Shown here: positions 40,222 through 50,260 of the stretch, piece after piece
Numbering within the stretch: the first letter of the stretch is position 1
Layout: the number at the start of each line of letters is the position of its first letter
Origin: Candidatus Methanophagaceae archaeon
GTDB taxonomy: Archaea > Halobacteriota > Syntropharchaeia > Alkanophagales > Methanospirareceae
DNA length: 64,000 nucleotides
Assembly (NCBI GenBank): GCA_003194435.1
Contig: PQXC01000007.1
Location: 23,238-87,237 of the forward strand
Reading direction: 5' to 3'
Translations under genes and position numbers: made by a program
The notes under the pieces: generated by a model
Database searches by the model: none
Told to the model about the DNA's origin: nothing
What the model saw: only the letters and a program-made list of their open reading frames with translations

Positions 40222-41085
40222 TTACAGCGCCATAGCTACGACACCGTCACCTGCATATTGCATATACAATTTGCTCCACCATGTTACCGCCAGAGGTTGA
40301 ATGATCACCACAGACAGAATGATGCTTATCACCTGCCCAATGATGTGAGGCATGAACCCCAGTAAGAACCCTGTAAATGCTCCTATTCCAATCACAATAA
40401 GCCAGAGCAGGAACACATCAAGTTTATGCGCTTTGAATAGCTTTAAGCTCTCACCCACACCTGCTATGGCATTGCGACCGCCGATAACAACTGCGTATGG
40501 TACAAGTGCGAATATAATGCTTACAATCATGATATAAGATAACGCTATGAGCATGAGCAGCAGTGCAACCCGTGAACTCATCTCTGGCACCGGAATCAAG
40601 AATGCAATACCGAAAGCTAAAGTGGCAATAAGAGCTACTATGATCTCCGCGAATAGCAACTGTATAAAGTTCCTGCTTCCATATCTTAGCATATCAGAGA
40701 TGCTGGTCCTGCCACGTTTCGTGGCTTCTTTCACCATGCCTATCGCACCAGCCGTGAAATATGCATTTATCAATAATCCCAGAGCTATGATGATACCGAG
40801 CAGAGTGATAATAACGTGGAGACTATGCATGAATTGAGATTTGAGCTGCGGGATGAGCTCAGCCGGGACTTCTTCACCAAAGTGATAAAGATAAATCAAA
40901 GAGGGACCACCGGTCACCAGTATGCCCGCACCAACCACGATAACAATCATTATAGCCGTGAGTACAGAACTGAGTATAAAAGGCACAGCGATATTCAAAT
41001 TTTTACTCCAGGTCCCAAAGCCTTCCTTTAATATATTACTGAGCTCTCTCTTACTTTTACTCTTATCCCTACTCTTATTCATCAT
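40222..41085 (-). CDS. Multi-pass membrane protein of unknown function
   Basis: 287 aa, several TM helices. Confidence 0.7.
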   Translation of the reverse strand: MMNKSRDKSKSKRELSNILKEGFGTWSKNLNIAVPFILSSVLTAIMIVIVVGAGILVTGGPSLIYLYHFGEEVPAELIPQLKSQFMHSLHVIITLLGIIIALGLLINAYFTAGAIGMVKEATKRGRTSISDMLRYGSRNFIQLLFAEIIVALIATLAFGIAFLIPVPEMSSRVALLLMLIALSYIMIVSIIFALVPYAVVIGGRNAIAGVGESLKLFKAHKLDVFLLWLIVIGIGAFTGFLLGFMPHIIGQVISIILSVVIIQPLAVTWWSKLYMQYAGDGVVAMAL

Positions 41086-41184
41086 GCTTATTGATTATTG
41101 GACTGGATTTGGACTTGGACACTGGAACCTGGACTGGAACCAGCAGAAATTCAGGGATATAAAAATGATATGATAATAAAATGG

Positions 41185-41583
41185 CTATACAATCATTGTA
41201 GCTGCCGATGCTATCGCGGAGAATCGCTCTACCGCCTCCCTCGCCACCGGTCCCCTTATCTCCGAACCCTTTGGCGTGCCCTTGTCATCCACAATAATCG
41301 CGGCGTTGTCCTCAAACTTCACTCTTAGCCCGGATGGACGTCTGTATTCTTTCCTCTGCCTTATTATCACTGCCTTCAATATCTGCTTCTTTATTTCTGG
41401 TCTGCCCTTCTTCACCGCTATCACCACCATATCCCCCACGCCTGCCTTCGGATATCTGTTCTTTACACCCCGGTAGCCCTTTACCGCTATTATCTGCAAC
41501 ACCTTTGCACCGGTATTATCCACGCAATCCAACCGAGCGCCTGCAGGTAGCGCCTTCGTTATCTTCGCTCTTACTCCCTTCAT
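41185..41583 (-). CDS. rpl14: 50S ribosomal protein L14 (uL14)
   Basis: [99 protein letters not shown]. Confidence 0.95.
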   Translation of the reverse strand: MKGVRAKITKALPAGARLDCVDNTGAKVLQIIAVKGYRGVKNRYPKAGVGDMVVIAVKKGRPEIKKQILKAVIIRQRKEYRRPSGLRVKFEDNAAIIVDDKGTPKGSEIRGPVAREAVERFSAIASAATMIV

Positions 41584-41659
41584 TATCCTTCACTAACATA
41601 AATAATTCCACTTCATAAATAATATTCTTTCCTCGTCATGACTTTGTAAAGCATGGACT

Positions 41660-42298
41660 ATGGACAACTTGGTAGAAGAAGCAGGGCTGCGAGAAGGTAT
41701 ATCTGAGGTGATTGCTACCACACAGCCACTTTCTGGCACACCCAATGCAGCACCTGTTGGAATTCTCAGTCGAGGCAGTGAATACAGGGTGAGACTTTAC
41801 AGGGGTTCAAAAACACTATCAAACGTGAGAGAAACGATGCGTTTAGCTGCGAATGTAACCCGTGATCCGATGTTCTTCGTGCGAACCCTCTTCGGAAATC
41901 TGAGTCCCGGCGATTTTTCACTCTTTCATGGCTTCCCTGTACTGAAAGAAGCGAATTCGTGGGTACTATTCAGGTGCCGCCTGGTATATGAAGGAACAGA
42001 TTCTCTACTATTCCTGTTATCCCCTCTCGCCGTTGCAATAATTCGAGCGCGTATATACGCGATAAACAGGGGACTTAATGCAGTTATAGAGGCAGCAATC
42101 CTCGCATCCAGATACAATATCATGAAAAGCAATAGAGAGAGGGAGCAGATGATGAGGAAGATGGGCGATTATGCAGAGATCGTGGAGAGATGCGGCGGGC
42201 GAAGGGAGAAGGAAGCGATACGGCTCCTGATTGATGAGTTACAAAAGAGAGCAAATCAAAATCGAATGGTCTCCAAGAACTTATCCATGCTGTTGTAG
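41660..42298 (+). CDS. DUF447-family flavin-binding-like protein
   Basis: EGISEVIATTQPLSGTPNAAPVGI...RVRLYRGSKTLSNVRET...DPMFFVRTLFGNL. Confidence 0.7.
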   Translation: MDNLVEEAGLREGISEVIATTQPLSGTPNAAPVGILSRGSEYRVRLYRGSKTLSNVRETMRLAANVTRDPMFFVRTLFGNLSPGDFSLFHGFPVLKEANSWVLFRCRLVYEGTDSLLFLLSPLAVAIIRARIYAINRGLNAVIEAAILASRYNIMKSNREREQMMRKMGDYAEIVERCGGRREKEAIRLLIDELQKRANQNRMVSKNLSMLL

Positions 42299-42942
42299 AC
42301 CACATTCCCCACCACTATGACATCAGCGTATTGCTTCATCTCCTTTGCCTTCTCTTTTGTATCTATCCCACCGCCATAGAATATAGATGCCTTACATCTC
42401 TTGCTTAGCTCCCTGACCAGCTCAGGGTCACCATAGGTACCACTATATTCTATATACACAATGGGCAGATGGAGATATTTCTCTGCATAGAGTGCGTATG
42501 CAACGACATCATCAGCACTGAGGTCTGTCTGCGCCCTTGTGAGTTTAGCAACTGCCGAGTCGGGGTTCAATACGATGTATGCCTCCGGTATCACCTTATC
42601 CCATACAATCGCACCACTCTTTATCCATTCCACGTGCTTACCCACTATCCATCTCGAGTCCATAGCATTAAGAACCAGTGGCACGAAGACATAATCTACG
42701 CCCTCATACACGACCGCTTCGGGCGTTACGGGCTCCAGAATCTTCGGGATTCCATAATCTCTCAGGAGTGATATAAGCATGGTGGTGTTTTCAGGGGTGA
42801 TATTCTGCGTGCCTGAGACCATTATAGCATCGGTGCCACTGCTCACAATCATATCCAGTTCCCGCTTATTGATAGGTTTATCTGGGTCAAGCTTCGTGAT
42901 ATGACTCCAATTTCGCCATGGCACATTATCATTATCAGACAT
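42256..42942 (-). CDS. Geranylgeranylglyceryl phosphate synthase (GGGPS/PcrB family)
   Basis: HITKLDPDKPINKRELDMIVSSGTDAIMVSGTQNIT; YIEYSGTYGDPELV; FYGGGIDTKEKAKEM. Confidence 0.9.
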   Translation of the reverse strand: MSDNDNVPWRNWSHITKLDPDKPINKRELDMIVSSGTDAIMVSGTQNITPENTTMLISLLRDYGIPKILEPVTPEAVVYEGVDYVFVPLVLNAMDSRWIVGKHVEWIKSGAIVWDKVIPEAYIVLNPDSAVAKLTRAQTDLSADDVVAYALYAEKYLHLPIVYIEYSGTYGDPELVRELSKRCKASIFYGGGIDTKEKAKEMKQYADVIVVGNVVYNSMDKFLETIRF

Positions 42943-43002
42943 TGTGCATTGTTAGGTGTTAGGTTAGCAATCAATGCGAACGGGGGATAAGCCCTGTCCT
43001 GA

Positions 43003-43896
43003 CTAAAATACGCTACCCGTCACTGCTTCAGGTAGTATCTTCAGCAGGTAGCCCTCATATAGCGATTTCTTCATCTCGCATATATCCAATAATTTCCTCT
43101 TCCCTATCTCTATCTGCCGCACCTTATCCTCCTCTCCGGGTTCTAACTTCACACGCAACCCATCGAGATGTATGATGGTGGAGAACTCCTCACCGAGCTT
43201 TGGCGGGATAGTCATATCTATCAGCTCCTTTACGAAGAGTGGCGAAGTAGCCAGTGGGTCCTCTTCTATCTCCTGCCTCCTGACATCAAGCTCAACTCGC
43301 AGCCCTTCCGCCATCTGCTCCAGCTTCTCTATCTCATGCTTTCGCTTCATTCTCTCTGTTCTCCTCCCTATGCCACCTACATAATGCGGTATGTCCATCT
43401 CAGGAGGACCCCCAACGATGATATAAGGCACCTCTAAACCCTCACATAGCTTCGCCTTCTCCTCTATGCACTCCTTGAAATTGCCAAATATAAATACCGC
43501 GGCATCACATTCCTCTATTATCTTCTTCTCCTCTACTTTTATCTGCGCTATTCTCTTACCTACGCCTCGCGCCAGACCCATCATATTGGTGATGGCGCCT
43601 TTCCGCCTTAAAAATTCCGCAATATCACACATCGGGTCAACGGCGTGATGTCTACCAAGAGAAGGAGCCACGAGCATTATCTCCGCACCTGCAAGTGGTA
43701 AATCCACTAACTTCCCTCCTACCTCCTTCACCTTACCCTTTATTACCGGCTCTTCCTCCGCCGGAAACGCCAGATGCAACATCGTCTCTGTCTGCATCAC
43801 CATCTCTTGAAGTATGAACCCGCCTATATCCTGTACCAGCTCCTTCAACTCATTGAACTTATACACACCACCGGAGAACATCATTATCTTATACAT
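43003..43896 (-). CDS. Methanogenesis marker protein 7
   Basis: MYKIMMFSGGVYKFNELKELVQDIGGFILQ...VAPSLGRHHAVDPMCDIAEFLRRKGA; neighbour of marker 17. Confidence 0.8.
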   Translation of the reverse strand: MYKIMMFSGGVYKFNELKELVQDIGGFILQEMVMQTETMLHLAFPAEEEPVIKGKVKEVGGKLVDLPLAGAEIMLVAPSLGRHHAVDPMCDIAEFLRRKGAITNMMGLARGVGKRIAQIKVEEKKIIEECDAAVFIFGNFKECIEEKAKLCEGLEVPYIIVGGPPEMDIPHYVGGIGRRTERMKRKHEIEKLEQMAEGLRVELDVRRQEIEEDPLATSPLFVKELIDMTIPPKLGEEFSTIIHLDGLRVKLEPGEEDKVRQIEIGKRKLLDICEMKKSLYEGYLLKILPEAVTGSVF

Positions 43897-43897
43897 C

Positions 43898-44485
43898 TCA
43901 CGCCCCTCCCTCGTTTAGTTTTAATTCTTTTTTCAGTTTACTCACCATCTCTTCCGCCTTCCTCTTCCATTCATCAGTTATCGGATTCTCTGATGCGATG
44001 ATGGTTAGCCTGCCCTGACCCTGGGATTGTGCCGGAATGGGATATCGAACACGAGCACCTTCGGGTAATATCCTATCCACCGCATCCAGTATCCTCGTAT
44101 TCAGGTCTTCACGTGGATCGTAAACCACCATCTTCATCAACTCCTGCATCTCTTCTGTACTCAAATCTACACTTATCTCCAGTCTGCTCAACTGTTTCAC
44201 TCGCTCACCGAACTTATCCCAGAGCAATGCGAGCAATTTAGGCACGTACCTCTCGTTCGTCACTTTTAATCTCTTATCACCCCTGATTGTCATATCATTC
44301 ACGGTAACAGGACTTGGCACCCTGCCAACCTTGACGGAGATGATGAAGACGTGCTCCGCTGGATTGCAATACATATATACATCGTCCACATTACTGTGTA
44401 ACCCTATATCCCTGAACACATTCTGACAGATCTTGCTGTAGCTCGCATTGGCAAATTCATCCCCTCCCTCTACTCTCACTTCCAT
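43898..44485 (-). CDS. Methanogenesis marker protein 17
   Basis: MEVRVEGGDEFANASYSKICQNVFRDIGL...DDVYMYCNPAEHVFIISVKVG. Confidence 0.8.
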   Translation of the reverse strand: MEVRVEGGDEFANASYSKICQNVFRDIGLHSNVDDVYMYCNPAEHVFIISVKVGRVPSPVTVNDMTIRGDKRLKVTNERYVPKLLALLWDKFGERVKQLSRLEISVDLSTEEMQELMKMVVYDPREDLNTRILDAVDRILPEGARVRYPIPAQSQGQGRLTIIASENPITDEWKRKAEEMVSKLKKELKLNEGGA

Positions 44486-44510
44486 CGCGTATCATCATTA
44501 AATTATCACC

Positions 44511-45830
44511 CTATATATTTCTTTTTTGCTTTTTTACTCGTTCACCAAGTATGCAGCCACCGCCCTGGATACCACCTATTGGATTTGATGGCGTTCCAAA
44601 TTGGTGCATACACCTGCCAAGTACCGCTGCGCCGCGTGCCAGTGCGTCATCTGCGAATATCACCTCGTTCTCCATATTCCTCTCAAACAGGTCACTTAAC
44701 TTGTGGAGCACCAATTCAGGTTTACGCCCGGTAATACCTGCGCGTCCGGTGATGCCTATCTTCGTGTTTGGCAGTAATAACCCCTCATCCTTCGCTATCC
44801 CCACCAGCCGCTCAGTGATACTTGCCGAGACCTCATCAATAACGTGATGGACATAGTGTATGCCAGCATCCTTTGCTATCTCCTCGCCTACTTGCCCTAT
44901 CCTGGGCAGATCAGACATGTTATCACCGGCATCAACGCCGATCAATGTGACACCGTTTCTCCTCGCTGCTGCTACATTCACCGGTGAGCCACCGAATCTT
45001 GTCCCGGACTTAACCTTCTCTATCCTCAGATGGCTCAATACCTCCTCTGCATACGCTTTTACCACTTCTTTTTTCACTCTGCCTCTCCCTCGCTCCTGTC
45101 TCGGGAAATCGAGTACCGATGGGTACTTCTCACTCACTATTTTAGAGACCAATGCATCAGGAATAGCACCTGCGAGTCCACAGAAACTGCCTATCACCTT
45201 CGAGTACGGCAACTGGTCATTGGTTATACGACCTGCGAGAGTGGTACCGAAATCGAGTGAGAGAACAGGATTGCGGTAATCAACATCAAGCCACTTAGCA
45301 GCCTCTTTTAAACCCGCAGTTACAAGTTCGCCCTCCATCTCATTTGCTACCAGCGATTCCCCGGCAGGTGCTTCGTTACCGGTTACGGCACCGTCGAAAT
45401 ATGTCCTGTCCATTCTGGAATACTTCCTGAGTTCAGCCGGGATATCATCAATGGTCATTGGTGAGATCATCTTCCGTGGTGGCACACCGGCAAGCATGCA
45501 GCCCTTAGCCAGTGCCTGTATCACTCCCTGCATCTCTTCGACCGTGGAGAAACCCGCAGTTACACCAGAGGAGCGAACCACGAAATGCAAATCCGGAACT
45601 GTTATCCCTGCGGCTGCTGCACAGTCCTGTAACGTCTTCTTCACCAGCTCTGCTATAGAATCAACCGAGAGCTCGACCATGGTTATCGTATGGCAAAATG
45701 CACCCTCACGCGATAGAGCTTCCCTGGTCATCCTGACAGCCTTATCCAGTATATACGTCTTACCGCTCTTCAGGTCAGTAGCACTTATAATAGATTTGGT
45801 AGTGCTGTTTCCGAGTTCGACACTTGCCAC
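44511..45830 (-). CDS. Methanogenesis marker protein 14 (ASKHA-fold-like)
   Basis: ASVELGNSTTKSIISATDLKSGKTYIL...VLSLDFGTTLAGRI...GGIQGGGCILGERVKKQ; likely GTG start at 45830 (open frame to 45953); divergent from mtr operon. Confidence 0.85.
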   Translation of the reverse strand: MASVELGNSTTKSIISATDLKSGKTYILDKAVRMTREALSREGAFCHTITMVELSVDSIAELVKKTLQDCAAAAGITVPDLHFVVRSSGVTAGFSTVEEMQGVIQALAKGCMLAGVPPRKMISPMTIDDIPAELRKYSRMDRTYFDGAVTGNEAPAGESLVANEMEGELVTAGLKEAAKWLDVDYRNPVLSLDFGTTLAGRITNDQLPYSKVIGSFCGLAGAIPDALVSKIVSEKYPSVLDFPRQERGRGRVKKEVVKAYAEEVLSHLRIEKVKSGTRFGGSPVNVAAARRNGVTLIGVDAGDNMSDLPRIGQVGEEIAKDAGIHYVHHVIDEVSASITERLVGIAKDEGLLLPNTKIGITGRAGITGRKPELVLHKLSDLFERNMENEVIFADDALARGAAVLGRCMHQFGTPSNPIGGIQGGGCILGERVKKQKRNI

Positions 45831-46081
45831 GATGAAGATGGGTCGCAAAGTGAGGTTGCCTCTGGAGAGCCGTAGTATAAAGAAGAGGTCGCTGTAACTG
45901 ATTCTTTTGGTATGCAGTATCCTGGGATGGTATCTCCTCCTGAATAAATGCATTATTGCTCCTGCTCCTATACAGAATCACATATTATATACCTGCTCCT
46001 GTATAAATATAAGGGTAGGGCTTGGGCTCCGGCTCTTTCCTTGTTATCTCGTAGGGATATAAACATGTAAAAATAGAAAAG

Positions 46082-46091
46082 TTTTTATAAA
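46082..46091 (+). promoter_or_regulatory. Putative TATA/BRE promoter of mtr operon
   Basis: aaaatagaaaagtTTTTATAAAg, about 25-32 nt upstream of the mtrE ATG at 46114. Confidence 0.6.
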
Positions 46092-46113
46092 GTAGTAATT
46101 CTTACCATCTCTT

Positions 46114-47067
46114 ATGGAACCAATAGTGATGGTGTTTGCATGGACGATGGTAGTGATAGTGCTGGCGTTCATTGCTTGCTTGTTCGAGGATTTAGAGTCA
46201 GACGAGGGTTCACAGAGCAATCCGAACTCGCAGGTTCAGTTAGCGCCGGAGATGGGTTACATACACCGATACTACAACAAGGCGATATCAGGCGAAGGAC
46301 TCTCATATGCACTTGCCTGTACTATTGCGGGCACTGTTGCGTGGGCGATGCTCTCAAAGGGTATAACACCAGTAATAGCGATACCATTTGGTGCGGGTAT
46401 AGGCTCTCTTGTACACATGATTCGTGCTACAATACCGCATCTGGGCAGAGAATCAGCGCATAAGCGATTTGAGCAGCCGATATACCTCGATGTCTTATTC
46501 GGACATCTCGTTCCCATCGCCACACACAATTTCATGGCTGTGGTCTGTATTACGGCGATAGCATACATACAGAGCCCTTCAGGTCCTTTAGCAGCTATTA
46601 CTGGATTGCCAGTAGCGGCAAACAATCCGTTCCCGCTTCCACTGTTATGCTTTATATGGGGTATCACAGTAGGTGCAATAGGGTCATCAACCGGGGATAT
46701 TCACTATGGCACGGAACGATTGTTTCAGGACAGACCGTTTGGAGAAGGGCGTCGCGTTGTTTACCACGGGCAGATATGTAGATACGCAGATTGCGGCATA
46801 AGAACCTCAAAAGATGTGGTTGCATTCTGTGCGAAGTACGGTGGACCGGCAACAGGGTTGACTTTTGGGCTGATTGTCCTCTTCGAGAACTGGCGAACAT
46901 TGATAGGTATGATGGCGGGTGGTTTAACAGGAGCAAGCTTGAATCCTGGAGTGGCTGCGGGCGTGGGCATTGTAATTGGGCTGATAATCGGGGCTGTTCT
47001 GATAGTGGGCAATCTCTATCTGGTGAAATGGGCGAGGAAGAAATTTGGACCGTTTGTAGGAGAGTGA
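46114..47067 (+). CDS. mtrE: Methyl-H4MPT:CoM methyltransferase subunit E
   Basis: First gene of mtrEDCBAFGH; GHLVPIATHNFMAVVCIT, GAIGSSTGDIHYGTERLFQ. Confidence 0.95.
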   Translation: MEPIVMVFAWTMVVIVLAFIACLFEDLESDEGSQSNPNSQVQLAPEMGYIHRYYNKAISGEGLSYALACTIAGTVAWAMLSKGITPVIAIPFGAGIGSLVHMIRATIPHLGRESAHKRFEQPIYLDVLFGHLVPIATHNFMAVVCITAIAYIQSPSGPLAAITGLPVAANNPFPLPLLCFIWGITVGAIGSSTGDIHYGTERLFQDRPFGEGRRVVYHGQICRYADCGIRTSKDVVAFCAKYGGPATGLTFGLIVLFENWRTLIGMMAGGLTGASLNPGVAAGVGIVIGLIIGAVLIVGNLYLVKWARKKFGPFVGE

Positions 47068-47119
47068 AGAGATGAATAATAAGGAAAGAATAAAGAATGT
47101 AGGAGGTAGGGAATAGAAA

Positions 47120-47851
47120 ATGGACCCGATAATTCTGGTATTGATATTGGTGAGTGCGATAATAGGTGGAATACTGGCGTCTCTCGGCGTGCATCTGCTA
47201 CCGGTTGGAGGTGCACCAGCGGCAATGGCAACTGCTACTGGTGTAGCTACCGGGTGTGTGATGCTCATGACCGGTTCGGCTGTTACAGGCTTGTTCACAG
47301 CGTCAGCAGTAGCGAGTTTCTGGGAGTTTGAACATGCGAATATTGCGCTTGTGGCTCTCTCGGGTGGTGTCGGTGCGATGCTAATGATAGGCTGGACGAT
47401 GCTAATCGCAAATCTCCTGTACGTCTTCGGTGCAGGTATTGTTCCCGTATCAGGCAGAGTAGCAGTAGATCCAATAACGAAGGAATCACAGACCGAATAC
47501 AAGACACCGAGGACTGATGGACATGGAATGCCAAATGTGAGTTACATATCAGGTATGATAGGCGGCTTTGTGGGAGGATTCGGCGGCGCATTGATATACG
47601 TTACACTGGAGAACTTTGCGCATTTTTCGCCTGCTACCGCGGGTATCGTTGCAATCGGGATATTCATAGCCAATGCAATTCTCGCGGCATACAATATCGG
47701 TGGTACGATAGAAGGATTCCATGACCCCAAGTTCAAGGAGCGGATAGCAGTGGGGCTTTTTGCCGCTTTCGTCGTGTCTCTACTCTGTGGTATCCTTGTA
47801 GTCGTTGCTGTTGAGATATTCCCAAGTTTGGGCTTAGGAGGTGCGTTGTAA
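47120..47851 (+). CDS. mtrD: Mtr subunit D
   Basis: SLGVHLLPVGGAPAAMATATGVATGC; operon position. Confidence 0.95.
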   Translation: MDPIILVLILVSAIIGGILASLGVHLLPVGGAPAAMATATGVATGCVMLMTGSAVTGLFTASAVASFWEFEHANIALVALSGGVGAMLMIGWTMLIANLLYVFGAGIVPVSGRVAVDPITKESQTEYKTPRTDGHGMPNVSYISGMIGGFVGGFGGALIYVTLENFAHFSPATAGIVAIGIFIANAILAAYNIGGTIEGFHDPKFKERIAVGLFAAFVVSLLCGILVVVAVEIFPSLGLGGAL

Positions 47852-48693
47852 TGGGAGAAGAGGAGAAAGCGGAGGAGAAGCCGGAGGAGAAGGAGAAGTT
47901 CACATTGCACTTCCCTAACGAGAACAACCTCGCTATCATAGCGGTTATCGCTGGTGTGATAGTATCAATTTTACCCGTGCTTCCGGCGTTCGTAAAAGGT
48001 ATCGGTGCTATACTGGTAATACTATGGGGTGCAGATTCAGTGCGAAAGACAGCCAGATACGGACTTGGAACCGGTGTACCCTCTATTGGTGTGCTCGCAA
48101 TGGGTTATGGGATAGTTGGTGGCGTAACTGGCATAGTCATCGGCTCTGTGCCCGCTTTAGGCGGTGGTGGCATCGTGGAACCAGGAGTATTAGTGGGCGT
48201 GGCGGCTGTCGGTGTTGTCGGCTACATCTCCGGTATATTAGCAAACAATGAGAAGTTCATAGGCATGAAGATACCGGGTCTGGAGCGAGGCATGGCGGAA
48301 CTGGGGATGGCGGGTGCGCTGGCAGTGATAATAGAGTCTTCAATGATTGCGGGCACATGGAATGCCGCGGTAGTAATACCAGAGATAATAGAGAACGGAC
48401 TTATAGCATTGATATTCATCCTTGCGGCATTCGGCATGCTTCAGCCTTACAACTCCTGTCTCGGTGCAGATGAGAGACGAGGACGAACACTACTCGTATC
48501 GGTAGAGATTGGTGGGTTGAACTGCATTATTCTCGGTGTCTTAGCATCATTAATCCAGGGCATGGCACAGGGAGTGCCACTGATTGCACTCGGAGCAATT
48601 ACATGGGTACTGTTCTACTCTGCATACGTGAGAGCATGTCTGAATGAGGCGCATTCTGTGGTAGGAACAGGGTTGATAAAGACAATGAGGTGA
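47851..48693 (+). CDS. mtrC: Mtr subunit C
   Basis: TARYGLGTGVPSIGVLAMGYG; QPYNSCLGADERRGRTL. Confidence 0.95.
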   Translation: MGEEEKAEEKPEEKEKFTLHFPNENNLAIIAVIAGVIVSILPVLPAFVKGIGAILVILWGADSVRKTARYGLGTGVPSIGVLAMGYGIVGGVTGIVIGSVPALGGGGIVEPGVLVGVAAVGVVGYISGILANNEKFIGMKIPGLERGMAELGMAGALAVIIESSMIAGTWNAAVVIPEIIENGLIALIFILAAFGMLQPYNSCLGADERRGRTLLVSVEIGGLNCIILGVLASLIQGMAQGVPLIALGAITWVLFYSAYVRACLNEAHSVVGTGLIKTMR

Positions 48694-48703
48694 TAAAGAG
48701 GGA

Positions 48704-49003
48704 ATGATAACAATAAATGATAAATTTGGTGTTGTACTGGACCCAAGCACACTTAGAGTGGGAGAAGCTGTACCTGGCTTTTATAAAGTCAGTCTGGCAC
48801 CGATAGAAGAGCAGCTGGACATCTTAGAGGATGCTGTGGATGATCTCTTTAATATCCTCTCGCCAACAACCAGTTATTCAATGGCACAACCAAATCGTGA
48901 AGGAACTACAAACGTTGCAGGATTCATTACGATGGTGACCATCGGGCTGATCTTCGGGCTACTGTCAGTGGGAATTCTGCTGTATGGTATAGGGGTGATA
49001 TAA
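48704..49003 (+). CDS. mtrB: Mtr subunit B
   Basis: VVLDPSTLRVGEAVPGFYKVSLAPIEEQLDILEDAVDDLFNIL plus C-terminal TM. Confidence 0.9.
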   Translation: MITINDKFGVVLDPSTLRVGEAVPGFYKVSLAPIEEQLDILEDAVDDLFNILSPTTSYSMAQPNREGTTNVAGFITMVTIGLIFGLLSVGILLYGIGVI

Positions 49004-49005
49004 TA

Positions 49006-49761
49006 ATGGCGGAGAAGAAGAAACCGGCAGATGGATGGCCTCTTGCAAGTGGAGATTACGTCGTGGGTAATCCAGAGAATCCAGTAGCAGTCAGCTCTTC
49101 TGGTGGGCATTTCAAAGATGCGGATGCGCAGGCACTGCTTGATGCTGGCGCTTCTATTGTAGGTTCATGCAAGACAGAAAACATAGGGCTGGAGAAGCAA
49201 ATCGCGAATATCGTGGGTAATCCGAACATAAGGTTCTATATAGTTGCAGGACCTGAGGTCCCGGGACATATCTGCGCGGGTTCAATGAAGAAACTGCATG
49301 AGAAGGGTGTAGACCCGGAATCTCACAAGATAATAGACGCGCCAGGGGCAATTCCATTCATTGAGAACGTGCCACATGAAGCGGTTGAACGGTTCAGGCA
49401 GCAGGTGGAACTGATTGATATGATAGGTGTGGAGGATGTAGCGCAGATAAAAGCGAAGGTAGAGGAATGTGTTGCTCGAGACCCCGGAGCTTTCCCGGCA
49501 GACCCGATGGTTGTAAAGATAGCGGAGGAGGAAGCGGAAGAGGCAGCGGAATTGGAAATACCACTGGCGAATCCTGCTATGCCATTTATGGGAGTGATCG
49601 CGCCAGCGGTGGAGTCCATAAGATACAAGTCGCAGATGCTCGCACGGGACTATAAGCTCTCGATGGCAATTTCTAAGAATTCGCTCATAGGCATAATCAC
49701 AGGTTTGATAATGGCTCTGATTGTCTCGTTACCTTTTATATACTGGGCGGGGGTGATATAA
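49006..49761 (+). CDS. mtrA: Mtr subunit A (corrinoid protein)
   Basis: WPLASGDYVVGNPENPVAVSS; VAGPEVPGHICAGSMKKLHEKG; C-terminal TM. Confidence 0.95.
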   Translation: MAEKKKPADGWPLASGDYVVGNPENPVAVSSSGGHFKDADAQALLDAGASIVGSCKTENIGLEKQIANIVGNPNIRFYIVAGPEVPGHICAGSMKKLHEKGVDPESHKIIDAPGAIPFIENVPHEAVERFRQQVELIDMIGVEDVAQIKAKVEECVARDPGAFPADPMVVKIAEEEAEEAAELEIPLANPAMPFMGVIAPAVESIRYKSQMLARDYKLSMAISKNSLIGIITGLIMALIVSLPFIYWAGVI

Positions 49762-49767
49762 TATAAA

Positions 49768-49977
49768 ATGGCGCAGAAAGTAGAGCAGCAGACACCTGAG
49801 ACTGCGGTGCTGACAGCGAAGATAGAGGATTTGAAGAAGTTCATCACCATAATAGGGAAGGATTCGCGATTTGCAGCGGGTCTCTGGGTAGGATTCGTAA
49901 AGGGTGTTGCAATCGGTATATTCGTGAGTTTGCTGCTCGTGGGCTTCAAGTACATGTTGCTGAGAGGAGGTTTATAA
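49768..49977 (+). CDS. mtrF: Mtr subunit F
   Basis: 70-aa single-TM protein in canonical mtrF position. Confidence 0.85.
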   Translation: MAQKVEQQTPETAVLTAKIEDLKKFITIIGKDSRFAAGLWVGFVKGVAIGIFVSLLLVGFKYMLLRGGL

Positions 49978-49980
49978 GAA

Positions 49981-50229
49981 ATGGCGGTAGAGGAAGAAGA
50001 AGCGGAGAGGAATGACAACAATGGTGAGGAGAAGGAGACTCCAGTACCTGTTGCAATTACACCACCAGAGCATACGAAACTGCTGGACAGGCTGAACACG
50101 ATGGACGAGCGAGTGGAGTTCGTTGCTGGCGAATTGGCACTGAAACAGGGTGAGAAGGTAGGTTTCGCCATTGGTATCCTGTATGGATTGCTGATAGGAA
50201 TATTTGTGTACATAATATTCCTTATATGA
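49981..50229 (+). CDS. mtrG: Mtr subunit G
   Basis: LLDRLNTMDERVEFVAGELALKQGEKVGFAIGILYGLLIGIFV. Confidence 0.9.
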   Translation: MAVEEEEAERNDNNGEEKETPVPVAITPPEHTKLLDRLNTMDERVEFVAGELALKQGEKVGFAIGILYGLLIGIFVYIIFLI

Positions 50230-50260
50230 TAGAAGAAGATAGGAGGATAAGAGAAAGAAG

